Source: Sipunculus nudus (taxonomy: Eukaryota; Annelida; Sipuncula; Golfingiida; Sipunculidae). From it: 64,000 nt of DNA. Under the pieces are notes generated by a model that was given only the letters and a program-made list of their open reading frames with translations, was not told where the DNA came from and searched no databases. The translations under genes and the position numbers were made by a program. How positions within the stretch are numbered: position 1 is the first letter of the stretch; each line of letters begins with the position of its first letter. Shown here piece after piece: positions 49,156 through 62,690 of this stretch. The DNA lies in NCBI GenBank assembly GCA_026874595.1, contig CM049306.1, positions 81,682,142 through 81,746,141 on the forward strand, in the 5' to 3' direction.

Positions 49156-50644
49156 ATGCTTCCTTCATTCGCTTTTCAGTCAATTCTTGCAATGTTTCTG
49201 GTTTTAGTTGCCGTGTATTTGTACTGGACGACGAAGTTACCTAAGAACTTTCCTCCTGGGCCACGAAGACTGCCAATAATTGGAAGCATGTACGTATTTG
49301 GAAATGATCCAAGTAAAGTGCATGTGACAGTCGACAGTTTGGTGAAACGATTCGGGTCAGTGGTTGGACTAAAATTTGGAAGATACCCTACGGTAATTTT
49401 ATCGAATGCAAAGGTTATTCGAGAGGCGTTCGTCGAACAATCAGAACTGTTTTCAAATAGACCGTCTTGGTTGTATGTCATTGATAAGATGTTAGCCAAA
49501 AAACGGTAAAATTGTCAGTTTACTGTTTCAAGATGGGGAACGATGGAAAAAACTCCGACGGTTTGCTTTGTCGTCATTTCGGAGTTTTGGTGTTTTTGAG
49601 AATGCCATTGAAAGAAAGATACAAGAGGAATACGAAATACTCTGCGAAGAACTGGAGAAACATGACGAGGTACCAGTGGATGTCAGTAATTTCTTTCACC
49701 ATGCCGTGAAGAACATAATTAGCTCCGTCTGTTTTGGTTCTCGTTTCGAATACGATGACCCGACTGTTCGAAATTTGATGGAAAAGATGGAATATTTTTT
49801 AAGGAACATATCATTTTTCGATCCGGTGAATTTCATTCCTTTCCTCAAATTACTGCCAAACGAAAGGCTTGGAAAAATTTTCCAATGTGCTGAGGATATG
49901 AAAACCTTTATCGGAAATCAGATTAACCAACATCGGGAGTCCTTTCATCAAACTCTCTGTCGGGACTTAGTGGACTTGTATTTAGAAAACGAAGCGAAAC
50001 GGGAAGGTGCATTTGATACTGATGATCTAGCAATGGTGATTTTTGATGTCTTTCTTGCCGGCAGTGAAACCACAAGTGTATCTCTTTATTGGTTGTTTCT
50101 TTACATGATACATTATCCGGATGTGCAGACCAAATGCCAGCAAGAAATTGATCATATTATTGGGTCAGGTCGTCGTCCATGTTTATCTGACAAGCCCAAC
50201 ATGCCTTACGTCACAGCTGCCATCCAGGAGATGCAAAGGCTCGCTAATATCACTCCGATGGCCGTGCCTCACTCTGTTAGCGAGGCAACGACACTGTGTG
50301 GATATTTTATCCCGAAGGACACACTTATCATGGCGTCATTGTACTCAGTACATATGGATCCAGAATACTGGGATAACCCTGAAGAATATCGGCCAGAAAG
50401 ATGGCTCAGTCCTGATGGAATCCTAGAACAGAAAGTATCATTCATGCCATTTTCAGTTGGACCAAGAATGTGCCTTGGGGATATGCTAGCCAAAAATGAA
50501 CTGTTTCTCTTTTTAACAACCGTGTTGCAAAAGTTTACCTGCCAAGTGGTCAACCCATCGAGACCCCCATCTTTGGAGGGTTACATGGGTGTTAACATGA
50601 CACCGGCGAGTTATGAGATGATTATCAAACAGAGGCAAATATGA
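49156..50644 (+). CDS. Cytochrome P450, CYP2-clan-like, intronless, one +1 frameshift
   Basis: A microsomal mono-oxygenase by family. The N-terminus has a hydrophobic anchor (about residues 8-23) and the proline hinge FPPGPRRLPIIGS. Later come the I-helix oxygen-binding AGSETTS (about residue 301), the K-helix ExxR (EMQR), the PERW motif and the heme loop [11 protein letters not shown] with the ligand Cys near residue 439. Length without the frameshift is 495 residues, normal for the family, and there is no intron. The frame breaks once: a run of six A (49498-49503) has one base more than the second copy, giving a stop at 49507. Everything after it is open to the TGA at 50642. The substrate is unknown; the clan handles xenobiotics, fatty acids and steroids. 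It could be a functional gene with a sequencing error in the homopolymer, or a very young pseudogene. Confidence 0.92.
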
Positions 50645-51536
50645 AAACTAGACACCAAACTGGCTCTTATGGATTCTTGTTCTAGCGTTCCGTTTTTACA
50701 GTTTTGGAGCGTTTAGAATACTGTTATTCAGTCAGTTAAAGAAGAGTAGATGAGTAAAGATTAACTTTACTTATACCATATATGACTTATGCTATATTTA
50801 CGGGCTGAAACATTTTCATATATATTATGGTGATATGACATCAAGGTGGTGCGTTCAGGATATATCTTATCTTCAGCAGCTTTCAGATACTCTTAGTGTC
50901 AAAGTACTGTCTTTGAAAATGATTTAACATCTTCATTTCACTTGTACTAAGTTTTGCCTTAAAGATAATAGGATTTGAAATTGAAAAGTGAAACAGTTGC
51001 AAGATGGGATTGCACTAATCTTAATTTACGTAGCATGCACCAGATTGTAAGTTTTATATTTTTTAACAGTAAACATGTGATGTGTGAAGACGAACATGGG
51101 CTTAGTAGATTTTAGAAGCCTATTGAAAAGTAATTAATTACTTATCAAAGGTAAATGTAATTCGATTATTACTCTGCTTTGTGAAAATATAGAAAGTATA
51201 AAGTGTTGTTGTAATGGAGATTTATTTTATTTAATTGCAATTACTTTTCAGTAAAATATATCCAACCAATATGCATTAGAACATTATTTATACATGAATA
51301 TAAATAAGATTTACTTGATCTGCAAAGATATTTATCTGTCACATGAAAAAGGTATGTATTTAGCAGACACGTTCATAAACGTGATTAAGCTTTCAGTGGC
51401 TCATTTCATTAAGTGGTATCACATGTTGCGTAATCTGTGTTGGCACATGGCCAAGAATCAGACCAGCGGTTCAGCACGGATGCTTTGTAGCAAACAAATA
51501 CAAGATTTCAATTATTGAGGCCATGTAAGTGTCTGA

Positions 51537-51542
51537 AATAAA
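51537..51542 (+). terminator. Candidate poly(A) signal of the P450 gene
   Basis: AATAAA about 890 bases after the stop, conserved at the equivalent place in the second copy (59607-59612). It could be the cleavage signal of a long 3' UTR. Confidence 0.35.
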
Positions 51543-51796
51543 ACATATGTTTGATTGGAAATATACTAAGCTGGTAATAATCAACTTTACATTATCTTTT
51601 TATTAGCACAGCGGACTTAAAGTCGTTACATCTGACCCTAGGTCGCTTCTAAGTGAACATTAACGGAGGTCAATAAAAAATCTCCTTGGAAATCTGAAAC
51701 AAGGTTACTGTGACTTTATCCTGCGAGCTATGCGGCTTGTAAGTGCCCAACACCCAGACTATGTAAACATTTGATATATAATCAAATATATATAAT

Positions 51797-53813
51797 GACA
51801 TAGGGTCAAGGTACAAGGTCACAGGAGACATCAGTGCACAAATTTGTTTCCGTTTTATAACTCCCAGTTTGCATTGACATAGTGGTTTCAACCCTGAAAT
51901 ATAAATGACCCACCAATAAAGCAAGATCTCTTTGGGGGATATGAGGTCAAAGGTTATGATCACCGGACCCACTGCTTTCAAAAGATTGTGGATGCATTAT
52001 CAGCCACACTTTTCATTTCAAACCTTCCATCTTCCACATGTGGCTCACATGCTTATAGGAAAAGATATTTTTTTTTTAATTTTGGCCCGGTAACATACTG
52101 ATTAAATTCGAAATACAAAACTCCGTCATTAAGAGCTTTCAGCCATTCGTGTCATCCGGCAATCTACAGTTAGAAGGAAACCATTAAAAAGATGCTTAGA
52201 TATACTGAGACATTACAAAGATTCATTTTGTGATATATTTTGCCCATCTCTAGAAAAAGCTATACGGGAACTTCGACGATAGTACAAGGAGTAAGTTTAG
52301 AATATATAGAGGTCCTTTACACTAGTTTATGCAAGAGTCTGATTTACTCTATGATTTACTCACTATAGGAGACTGTCCGACGTTGCCAGATGAAGGCGTT
52401 TCCAATTCCCTTTAGGCAACGACTTAAAAGGTGATAGAGTGAAAATTGATCCAAGAATGATATAATTGCCGAGCAAAAGTGGGGACACAAACTGCTAAGG
52501 CAGGAGTTCCAGGGCGTATTTTCGGCTTTGTAATGAGTCGAACTATGGGTAAAAAGGTACGTCTGACTACTGATCAGGATTTGTACATGACCTATAACAA
52601 ACTTTATGACACATTCGAATTCTCAGTTGTACTAAACATCATCTTGTGGATAAACAAAGGAGTATCAATAGAGAAAATCCGTCTGATGGAAATGATCAAA
52701 ATCAGATTTTTTTCAAATGTGCAAATGTAGTATCAAATATGAATAAAAAGGATTAAATTCAAATAACAAAGAAAGATCCCTAAAAATCTCTGCTTCCCTC
52801 AGAGAACATGTGCTCTCTTAAAATGAAGCTGCAAAGAACCCACCTGTTTTACTATGCAACATGATGTATTAGACAGAAAACAGGCCACCCACTTTTCCAG
52901 CTAATGAAACCTGGGAAACAATTTTCCAGATTTTTGTCCCAGAATGTATGTGCTATTCTATTCGGTTGTTCTCTCCATACTTCGAGTAGTTCCCTAGCTG
53001 ACCCTAGTTTGGAATGTTCTGAATCCACTATACTTAGAGAATGTTGGCATACTTAGAAAAAAAAGCGTTTATCCGCTCTAAGCTCTGCTGATACACGTCA
53101 CTTCTTTGATACCAAACTCTTGCCAAAGATAGATTCTCACCTGGAAAATGCCCTCGGAATACTTCGTGCGCATCCCCGTCCCCTTAATTATACAGCTTCT
53201 CGAAACCAGTATGTCACAGGTGGCGTGTTGAATTGTGCATGAATGGTATACTGCTAGTATGTACAAGAGTCTACCTCTAAAATACAAGTGAATCCCTCCA
53301 CTTCGTTACATGATCTCTCAACTGACATAGCAAGACTGATTTTTGTGGAAGATGAAACTTGTGTTGCATGAAATCTGTTATTTTTGTTACACAATTCACT
53401 TTACAAAGAGAGCCCCGTCAGATTAATATCGTGTTCTTGTGAAGTAGGGTTTTTAATATCGTGTTCTTCTGAAGTAGGGTTTGTGATTATTGTGCACTCC
53501 TATTGATCGGATAAACACGCATAAATAAAATCATAACCTTTGCAAAATTAATAAATTGTGAAGTATACAGTTCATCATCAATATAAAAAAAAACTGCTAA
53601 CTATCAGTAGCTTATAACTGCTTGCATGAAGTCTTCTAGGAAATCCTTGTAAACTACTCATGAACCCCTCAATCTGAGTAGCTTATTTGTTGCAAACTTC
53701 TAACATTGATGACTTATCAAGCACGACACTTTACTCACGTTGAGTAGTTTTCCATGTAAAATTCATCATCAGATCAGTTTTATTTCATCATGAGGATGAG
53801 TTAATGTTTAATA
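51797..53813 (+). repeat. Near-identical block, first copy (partner 60501-62519)
   Basis: From 'GACATAGGGTCAAGG' the two copies differ by only a few bases and small indels, and from about 52400 I see no difference for more than 1.5 kb. An 83-codon open frame (52479-52730) is identical in both copies (61188-61439) and has no recognised domain. Its conservation only reflects the DNA identity. Confidence 0.8.
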
Positions 53814-53981
53814 TCAATTATTAATGTAAAATATGTCTTAATCTTCACAAAATGACGTGTATGGACTCAAGGTAACAGCTCATTAATAAATATCTATAAC
53901 TGATTATGACGGGTAAATAATCTGAAAAATAGTAATATTTATTTAAGGGTAACATGCAAGATTTATTCTATTAAAATATTT

Positions 53982-54022
<41 letters not shown>

Positions 54023-54023
54023 T
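53982..54023. repeat. (TAA)n microsatellite, unit B
   Basis: About 14 repeats, nearly the same length as in unit C. Confidence 0.9.
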
Positions 54024-54311
54024 TAGTCAATCATGTTTTTCAGAATATTTTTCCTTTCCAAAATGGCTATCGCACATCAGGAACCTTCGCGAATAAGTTA
54101 TGCGTTTTCGTTCATAAACAAGTATCAAGGATCGCATGATTCGCTAATGGTGACCTTTGACCCTTGATAGCTCGCTTGTCGCCTGGCCTGATGCCGGAAT
54201 AGTCTATCAAAACGGAAGAGTTTTTCCCCTGTTGGAGCTTCCCTCGCATACCATACTCAGTCAACATACACAGAACATAAAAACAGGCATGTTGAATGAA
54301 AAAGGTGTTTT

Positions 54312-56240
54312 AACAAGTAACCCAGGGGTCATGGCGCTCAGCTGACTAGAAAACAATCACAAAAGGAATGTTATGATCAGAATGCCAAATTTGTTGAAGC
54401 CCCAATCAGTTGAAGCATAGCCTGGAGGATATGGGTAACAGAGACCTAATTTCCGGTTTCCAAGGAGATTTTTCATGGGTCTCACTGGATATTAAATTAA
54501 AAGATCCTAGGTTGAATGGTTACGATTTGTGAGTTCATAACGGACGACCGCATCTTTGAAGGTATAAAAATGCGTTAACATTTTTTTTTTAAATGCAGGT
54601 GGCGCCATCAGTCTGCATGAGCTGATGAAACAGTCCAGGATGTATATGTAAGGAATCATGATGATCAATGGGTCAGTTGTTCAGATACTGAAGCTTTTGA
54701 AACAAATGATTAATGATTCTGGGGGTATTTTTGAGCCCCAGAGGTCAAAGGATATGGGTAACATAGACCTAATTTCAGGTTTCCAAGGCGATTTTTCATG
54801 AACCCCCGTGGCTGTCAAGTTAGAAGATTCTGATCCAGTGGTTACAATTTTTGCCCTGTTCACTAACGACTGCATATTTAAAGGTCTCAAAATAGAGAAA
54901 AATGCGTAAAACTGCAGGAAATTATGAAACACTCCATGGTCAATATGCATGCAAAAACATCATGGTGATCAATGCATCAGTTGTTCAGATACTGGAGCTT
55001 TTATATCAAATTTTTCATTATTCTGGTAGATACTACTGAGAACCATAGCTTGGAGGATATGGGTAACAGAAACCTTATTTCAGGTTACCAAGGAAATTGT
55101 TTGTGGATCTCCCAGAATGTCAAGTAAGAGGATCCTAGGGCCAACGATTACAATTTGAACTCTTTTAACAGACGAAAGCATCTTTGAAGGTCTAAAAAAA
55201 TAGAGAGAAAAAATGCGTACAAATTCGAAAAAAAAATCCAGATGGCGCCACCAGTCTGCAGGAACTGAGGAAGCATTCCATGATCAATAAGCTTGCAAAG
55301 GATCATGGTGATCAATGCATACTGGATTTTTTTTGTATCAAATTGTATTCTGGGGGTAATTCTGAGCCCCAAAGCTGAAAGGATATGGGTAACAGAGACC
55401 TAATTTCATTTTCATTTTAATTGTTTCCAAGGAAGATTTTTTGTGGACCTCTCTGGATGTCAAGTTAGTAGATCACAGGACCAACGATTACAATTTGTGC
55501 TCTCTTAACAGAAGACCGCATCTTTGAAGGTCTCAAAAATAGAGAGAAAAAATGCGTACAAATTCGCGAAAAAAAATCCAGATGGCGCCACCAGTCTGCA
55601 GGAACTGAGGAAGCATTCCATGATCAATAAGCATGCAAAGAATCATGGTGATCAATGCATACTGGATTTTTTGTATCAAATTGTTTTCTGGGGGTAATTC
55701 TAAACCCCAAAGCTGAAAGGATATGGGTAACAGAGACCTAATTTCATATTCATTTCAATTGTTTCCAAAGAAGTTTTTTTGTGGACCTCCCTGGATGTCA
55801 AGTTAGTAGATCACAGGTCCAACGATTACAATTTGTGCTCTCTTAACAGAAGACCGCATCTTTGAAGGTCTCAAAAATAGAGAGAAAAAATGCGTACAAA
55901 TTCGGAAAAAAATCCAGATGGCGCCACCAGTCTGCAGGAACTGAGGAAGCATTCCATGATCAATAAGCATGCAAAGAATCATGGTGATCAATGCATACTG
56001 GATTTTTTTTATCAAATTGTATTCTGGGGGTAATTCTGAGCACCAAAGCTAAAAGGATATGGGGGACAGAGACCTTATATTAGGTTTCCAAGGAGGTTTT
56101 TCATGGACCTCCCTGGATGTCAAGTTTCATGTGATTCTAGGTCAAGCGATTACGATTTGTACGTTTTTAAGACGGACGGACGGACGACGGACTAAGACTG
56201 AACGCTATAGCTCAGAGGATTTTCATTCAGCTGAGCTAAT
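54312..56240 (+). repeat. Tandem-core element family P2, unit B copy (six cores)
   Basis: Starts AACAAGTAACCCAGGGGTCA. Core markers lie at 54427, 54750, 55055, 55381, 55719 and 56055 (spacing 305-338). The last cores share 'CCAGATGGCGCCACCAGTC' and 'AGGAAGCATTCCATGATCAA' and are nearly identical, pointing to recent internal expansion. It ends in an ACGG tract (56172-56191) and 'ATTCAGCTGAGCTAATAAAA'. Confidence 0.75.
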
Positions 56241-57230
56241 AAAAAAAAGTAAAACAGATAAGATAAAAGGAAACTACAAATTTAACCTAGCACGGTTACG
56301 TCTGTGTACACAAAATGATACACATGCCACTGTTTATTAATCTATTCCACAAGTCCACTGTTTACATAACATTAACCTTCCTTGCTTTGTTTCAGTTAGT
56401 AAACTCACGACCCTGTCACATTCTCTTGAAATATCACGGATAATTTAACCAATAATGAACAATGATGTTCAGGGCTTAGGTAACTAAATTGAATTATCTG
56501 CCTCAGGATGTTGGATAACACAAGTGGGTATGTAATTTTCATCCATTTACTCTGGTCAGGAATTAATCATTAACTTCTTGTTAATATGCGTTAAAGGATT
56601 ATGTTTAGAGTTCCTGACAGAATACATCCTGACTTGTCCCACAAGACCACTCCATTCTAAAAGGAATGGAAATCTTACTGTTATTTTTATTTCAACTTAA
56701 CTATAACATTAAACAGCTGACATATCTAGACATATCACTTTTTATATAGCACATAAAATGTCATAATTTCAGGTATTTTGTTGGATGCATTTAATGTCAC
56801 ACGTCACACTGTGTCTTCCCGCAGCAGCTGAAATGGACCCTTCATGCACAGCTGCTAGCTTGGACATCATATAACACGGATGTACACAGCGTACCTTCCG
56901 TGCTTTGCTCTGCCTAGCTGATGCCCTAGGGAGCTGGTAACCGCTGCACGTTTCTGTACGTGTCCTGAATCCGAACGCGCTGACTTGATGGTTCGGTCCA
57001 AGGTTAAATAGGGACAGAGCCAAGCAAGTAACATTATAGCTATATTTTAATCGCTCTCTGTCGTTGGGTATATGTTAGAATGCACGCAAATAAAAGCTAG
57101 GCCGGTATTTTATTTGTAGCTTCAGCTGTGTGCTATGTGCTTTACATTCACACAGAGACGGCAAATATTCAGGAGATACTTTGGCCATTTTCGTAGTATA
57201 AGCTTCATTTCGGTACCTGTTTCATACAAA

Positions 57231-58717
57231 ATGCTTTCTTCATTCGACTTTCAGTCAATTCTTGCAATGTTTCTGGTTTTAGTGGCCGTTTATTTATACT
57301 GGACGACGAAGTTACCTAAGAACTTTCCTCCTGGGCCACGAAGACTGCCCATAATTGGAAGCATGTACGTATTTGGAAATGATCCAAGTAAAGTGCATGT
57401 GACAGTCGACAGTTTGGTGGAACGATTCGGGTCATTGGTTGGACTAAAATTTGGAAGTTACCTTACGGTAATTTTATCGAATGCAAAGATTATTCGAGAG
57501 GCGTTCGTCGAACAATCAGAACTGTTTTCAAATAGACCGTCTTGGTTGTATGTCATTGATAAGATGTACGCCACAAATGGTAAATTCGTCAGTTTCCTGT
57601 TTCAAGATGGGGAACGATGGAAAAAACTCTGACGGTTTGTTATGTCGTCATTTGGGAGTTTTGGTGTTTTTCAGAATGCCATTGAAAGAAAGATACAAGA
57701 GGAATACGAAATACTCAGCGAAGAGCTGGAGAAACATGGCGAGCAACCAGTGGATGTCAGTAGGTTCTTTCACCAGGCCGTGAATAACATAATTGGCTCC
57801 GTCTGTTTTGGTTCTCGCTTCGAATACAATGACCTGACTGTTCGAAATTTGATGGAAAAGTTAGAATATTTTTCAAGGAACATATCATTTTTTGATCCGG
57901 TGAATTTAATTCCTTCCCTTAAATTACTGTCAAACGAAAGGCTTGGAAAAATTTTGCAATGTGTTGAGGAAGTGAAAACCTTTATCGGAAATCAGATTGA
58001 CCAGCATCGGGAGTCCTTTCATCGAACTCCCTGTCGGGACTAAGTGGACTTGTATTAGAAAACGAAGCGAAACAGGAAGGTGCATTTGATACTGATGATC
58101 TAGCAATGGTGATTTTTGATGTATTTCTTGCCGGCACTGAAACCACAAGTATATCTCTTTATTGGTTGTTTCTTTACATGAAACGGTACCCGGATGTGCA
58201 GACCAAATGCCAGCAAGAAATTGATCATATTATTGGGCCAGGTCGTCGTCCATGTCTATCTGATAAGCCCAGCATGCCTTACGTCACAGCTGCCATCCAA
58301 GAGATGCAAAGGCTCGCTAATATCACTCCGATGGCCATGCCTCACTCTGTTAGCGAGTCAACGACACTGTGTGGATATTTTATCCCGAAGGACACACTTA
58401 TCATGGCGTCATTGTACTCAGTACATATGGATCCAGAATACTGGGTTAACCCTGAAGAATATCGGCCAGAAAGATGGCTCAGTCCTGATGGAATCCTAGA
58501 ACAGAAAGAATCATTCATGCCATTTTCAGTTGGACTAAGAATGTGCCTTGGGGATATGCTAGCCAAAAATGAACTGTTTCTCTTTTTCACAGCCGTCTTG
58601 CAAAAGTTTACCTGCCAAGTGGTCAACCCATCGAGACCCCCATCTTTGGAGGGTTACATTGGTGTTTACATGACACCGGCGAGGTATGAGATGGTTATCA
58701 AACAGAGGCAAATATGA
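57231..58717 (+). pseudogene. Cytochrome P450 copy 2, decayed
   Basis: Aligns end to end with the copy at 49156 (17 differences in the last 203 residues). At least three disabling changes: a TGA replacing the CGA arginine codon in WKKLRRF (57630-57632, a C-to-T change at a CpG); a TAA replacing a TTA leucine codon (58041-58043); and a one-base loss in the following TATTTAG (about 58054). The heme loop has also changed from GPRMC to GLRMC, while the ligand Cys remains. At the A-run that is frameshifted in copy 1, this copy is in frame. No introns. Confidence 0.93.
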
Positions 58718-60188
58718 AAACTAGACACCAAACTGGCTCTTATGGATTCTTGTTCTAGCGTTCCGTTTTTACTGTTTTGAGCGTTTAGAATACTGTTATT
58801 CAGTCAGTTAAAGAAGAGTAGTTGAGTTCAGATTAATTTTACTTATACAATATATGACTTATGCTATATTTACGGGCTGAAACATTTTCATATATATTAT
58901 GGTGATATGACATCAAGATGGTGCGTTCAGGATATGTCTATCTTCAGCAGCTTTCAGATACTCTTGGTGTCAAAGTACTGTCTTTGAAAATGATTTAACT
59001 TCTTCATTTCACTTGCATTAAGTTTTGCCTTAAAGATAATAGGATTTGAAATTGAAAAGTGAAACAGTTGCATGATGGGATTGCACGAATCTTAATTTAG
59101 GTAGCAGGCACCAGATTGTAAGTTTTATAGTTTTAAACAGTAAACATGTGATGTGTGAAGACGAACATGGGCTTAGTAGATTTTAGAAGCTTATTGAAAA
59201 GTAATAAATTACTTATCAAAGGTAAATGTAATTCGATTATTACTCTGCTTTGTGAAAATATAGAAAGTATAAAGTGTTGTTTAATGGAGATTTATTTTAT
59301 TTAATTGCAATTACTTTTCAGTAAAATATATCCAACCAATATGCATTAGAACATAATTTATACATGAATATAAATAAGATTTATTTGATCTGCAAAGATA
59401 TTTATCTGTCACATGAAAAAGGTATGTATTTAGCAGACACGTTCATAAACGTGATTAAGCTTACAGTGGCTTATTACATGAAGTGGTATCACATGTTGCG
59501 TAATCTGTGTTGGCACATGGCCAAGAATCAGACCAGCGGTTCAGCACGGATGCTTTGTAGCAAACAAATACAAGATTTCAATTATTGAGGCCATGTAAGT
59601 GTCTGAAATAAAACATATGTTTGATTGGAAATATACAAAGCTGGTAATAATCAACTTTACATTATCTTTTTATTAGCACAGCGGACTGAAAGTCGTTACA
59701 TCTGACCCTAGGTCGCTTCTAAGTGAACATTAACGGAGGTCAATAAAAAATCTCCTTGGAAATTTGAAACAAGGTTACTGTGACTCTATCCTGCGAGCTA
59801 TGCGGCTTGAAAGTGCCCAACACCCAGACTATGTAAACATTTGATAATATCTCTACTATCTTGATAATTGATACATAGACTACCATAAATATTGACTTGA
59901 ATATTGACCACGAGTATTTCTGTCTTTTCCCAAAAAGTGATGGAGCCACCCGATTTTTCTAATTTTAACGATTTTATTCAATTTTTGAGAGTTTCAAATG
60001 ACAGCAATCATGTCAGTTCCTCAGCTGACATACAGAGTCCAGAAACCAGTTCCTGATGCCTGTTGGCGCCACGTGTTATTTCTTATTTTTTAAATTTTTT
60101 TCCTTTTATTTTGGGACTGCAAAATTATATCAATTGTATCAGATTCTCAACTGTCGTTTCATTTAGTATCCTGAAACCGTGTGTGTTT

Positions 60189-60775
60189 ATTAGGGCCCGC
60201 TTGAATAAGCGGGTACCCTATAGTAATCACTCTGACCGTCTGTCTGTCCGTCTTTACGTATGTCTGTCAACATCATTTCCGGATGATGACTCCAGTTTGG
60301 ATAGACATAGTGATTTCAAACTTGACTTATATATGACTCACCACTAAAACTACTGATTTCGTGGTCATCAGGTCAAAGGTCAAGGTCACAGGACCCACTT
60401 ATTTAAAAAGAATATGGATGCAAAACTTTCTATCCCAAACCTTCCATCACGAACATATAGCTGACCTGCTTAATAAGGGAAGAAACCGTTTGATTTTTGG
60501 GACATAGGGTCAAGGTACAAGGTCACAGGAGACATCAGTGCACAAATTTGTTTCCGTTTTATAACTCCCAGTTTGCATTGACATAGTGGTTTCAACCCTG
60601 AAATATAAATGACCCACCAATAAAGCAAGATTTCTTTAGATTTGGGGGATATGAGGTCAAAGGTCATGATCACAGGACCCACTGCTTTCAAAAGATTGTG
60701 GATGCATTATCAGCCACACTTTTCATTTCAAACCTTCCATCTTCCACATGTGGCTCATATGCTTATAGGAAAAGA
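60189..60775 (+). repeat. Tandem-core repeat with 5' hairpin, unit B only in full
   Basis: Begins with the hairpin CCCGCTTGAATAAGCGGG, followed by 'CTGTCTGTCCGTC' and then two related blocks of about 230 bases (each with 'AGGTCAAAGGTCA', 'GTTTGGAT/GTTTGCAT' and 'AACCTTCCATC'). In unit A only the second block survives (from 51797). Confidence 0.6.
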
Positions 60776-62690
60776 TAATTTTTTTTAATTTTGGCCCGGT
60801 AACATACTGATTAAATTCGAAATACAAAACTCCGTCATTAAGAGCTTTCAGCCATTCGTGTCATCCGGCAATCTACAGTTAGAAGGAAACCATTAAAAAG
60901 ATGCTTAGATATACTGAGACATTACAAAGATTCATTTTGTGATATATTTTGCCCATCTCTAGAAAAAGCTATACGGGAACTTCGACGATAGTACAAGGAG
61001 TAAGTTTAGAATATATAGAGGTCCTTTACACTAGTTTATGCAAGAGTCTGATTTACTCTATGATTTATTCACTATAGGGGACTGTCCGACGTTGCCAGAT
61101 GAAGGCGTTTCCAATTCCCTTTAGGCAACGACTTAAAAGGTGATAGAGTGAAAATTGATCCAAGAATGATATAATTGCCGAGCAAAAGTGGGGACACAAA
61201 CTGCTAAGGCAGGAGTTCCAGGGCGTATTTTCGGCTTTGTAATGAGTCGAACTATGGGTAAAAAGGTACGTCTGACTACTGATCAGGATTTGTACATGAC
61301 CTATAACAAACTTTATGACACATTCGAATTCTCAGTTGTACTAAACATCATCTTGTGGATAAACAAAGGAGTATCAATAGAGAAAATCCGTCTGATGGAA
61401 ATGATCAAAATCAGATTTTTTTCAAATGTGCAAATGTAGTATCAAATATGAATAAAAAGGATTAAATTCAAATAACAAAGAAAGATCCCTAAAAATCTCT
61501 GCTTCCCTCAGAGAACATGTGCTCTCTTAAAATGAAGCTGCAAAGAACCCACCTGTTTTACTATGCAACATGATGTATTAGACAGAAAACAGGCCACCCA
61601 CTTTTCCAGCTAATGAAACCTGGGAAACAATTTTCCAGATTTTTGTCCCAGAATGTATGTGCTATTCTATTCGGTTGTTCTCTCCATACTTCGAGTAGTT
61701 CCCTAGCTGACCCTAGTTTGGAATGTTCTGAATCCACTATACTTAGAGAATGTTGGCATACTTAGAAAAAAAAGCGTTTATCCGCTCTAAGCTCTGCTGA
61801 TACACGTCACTTCTTTGATACCAAACTCTTGCCAAAGATAGATTCTCACCTGGAAAATGCCCTCGGAATACTTCGTGCGCATCCCCGTCCCCTTAATTAT
61901 ACAGCTTCTCGAAACCAGTATGTCACAGGTGGCGTGTTGAATTGTGCATGAATGGTATACTGCTAGTATGTACAAGAGTCTACCTCTAAAATACAAGTGA
62001 ATCCCTCCACTTCGTTACATGATCTCTCAACTGACATAGCAAGACTGATTTTTGTGGAAGATGAAACTTGTGTTGCATGAAATCTGTTATTTTTGTTACA
62101 CAATTCACTTTACAAAGAGAGCCCCGTCAGATTAATATCGTGTTCTTGTGAAGTAGGGTTTTTAATATCGTGTTCTTCTGAAGTAGGGTTTGTGATTATT
62201 GTGCACTCCTATTGATCGGATAAACACGCATAAATAAAATCATAACCTTTGCAAAATTAATAAATTGTGAAGTATACAGTTCATCATCAATATAAAAAAA
62301 AACTGCTAACTATCAGTAGCTTATAACTGCTTGCATGAAGTCTTCTAGGAAATCCTTGTAAACTACTCATGAACCCCTCAATCTGAGTAGCTTATTTGTT
62401 GCAAACTTCTAACATTGATGACTTATCAAGCACGACACTTTACTCACGTTGAGTAGTTTTCCATGTAAAATTCATCATCAGATCAGTTTTATTTCATCAT
62501 GAGGATGAGTTAATGTTTAATATCAATTATTAATGTAAAATATGTCTTAATCTTCACAAAATGACGTGTATGGACTCAAGGTAACAGCTCATTAATAAAT
62601 ATCTATAACTGATTATGACGGGTAAATAATCTGAAAAATAGTAATATTTATTTAAGGGTAACATGCAAGATTTATTCTATTAAAATATTT

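Larger units (their letters stand above)
46455..53813 (+). repeat. P450 tandem unit A
   Basis: Homology with the next unit begins at 'TCAATTAATAATGTAAAATA' (46455) and at the matching sequence at 53814. The unit contains a (TAA)n tract, a P2 tandem-core element, the P450 promoter region and gene, and about 3 kb of 3' flank. At about 7.36 kb it is shorter than unit B because it has fewer P2 cores and lacks about 630 bases near 51785. Confidence 0.8.
53814..62519 (+). repeat. P450 tandem unit B
   Basis: Full second unit, about 8.7 kb: (TAA)n, six-core P2 element, upstream region, P450 copy 2, 3' flank including a segment absent from unit A (about 59845-60500), and the near-identical block. Confidence 0.8.

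Noticed and set aside
52479-52730. 83-codon open frame identical to 61188-61439
   Set aside because: Conservation of the protein is no evidence of selection, since the surrounding DNA is equally identical. No domain recognised.
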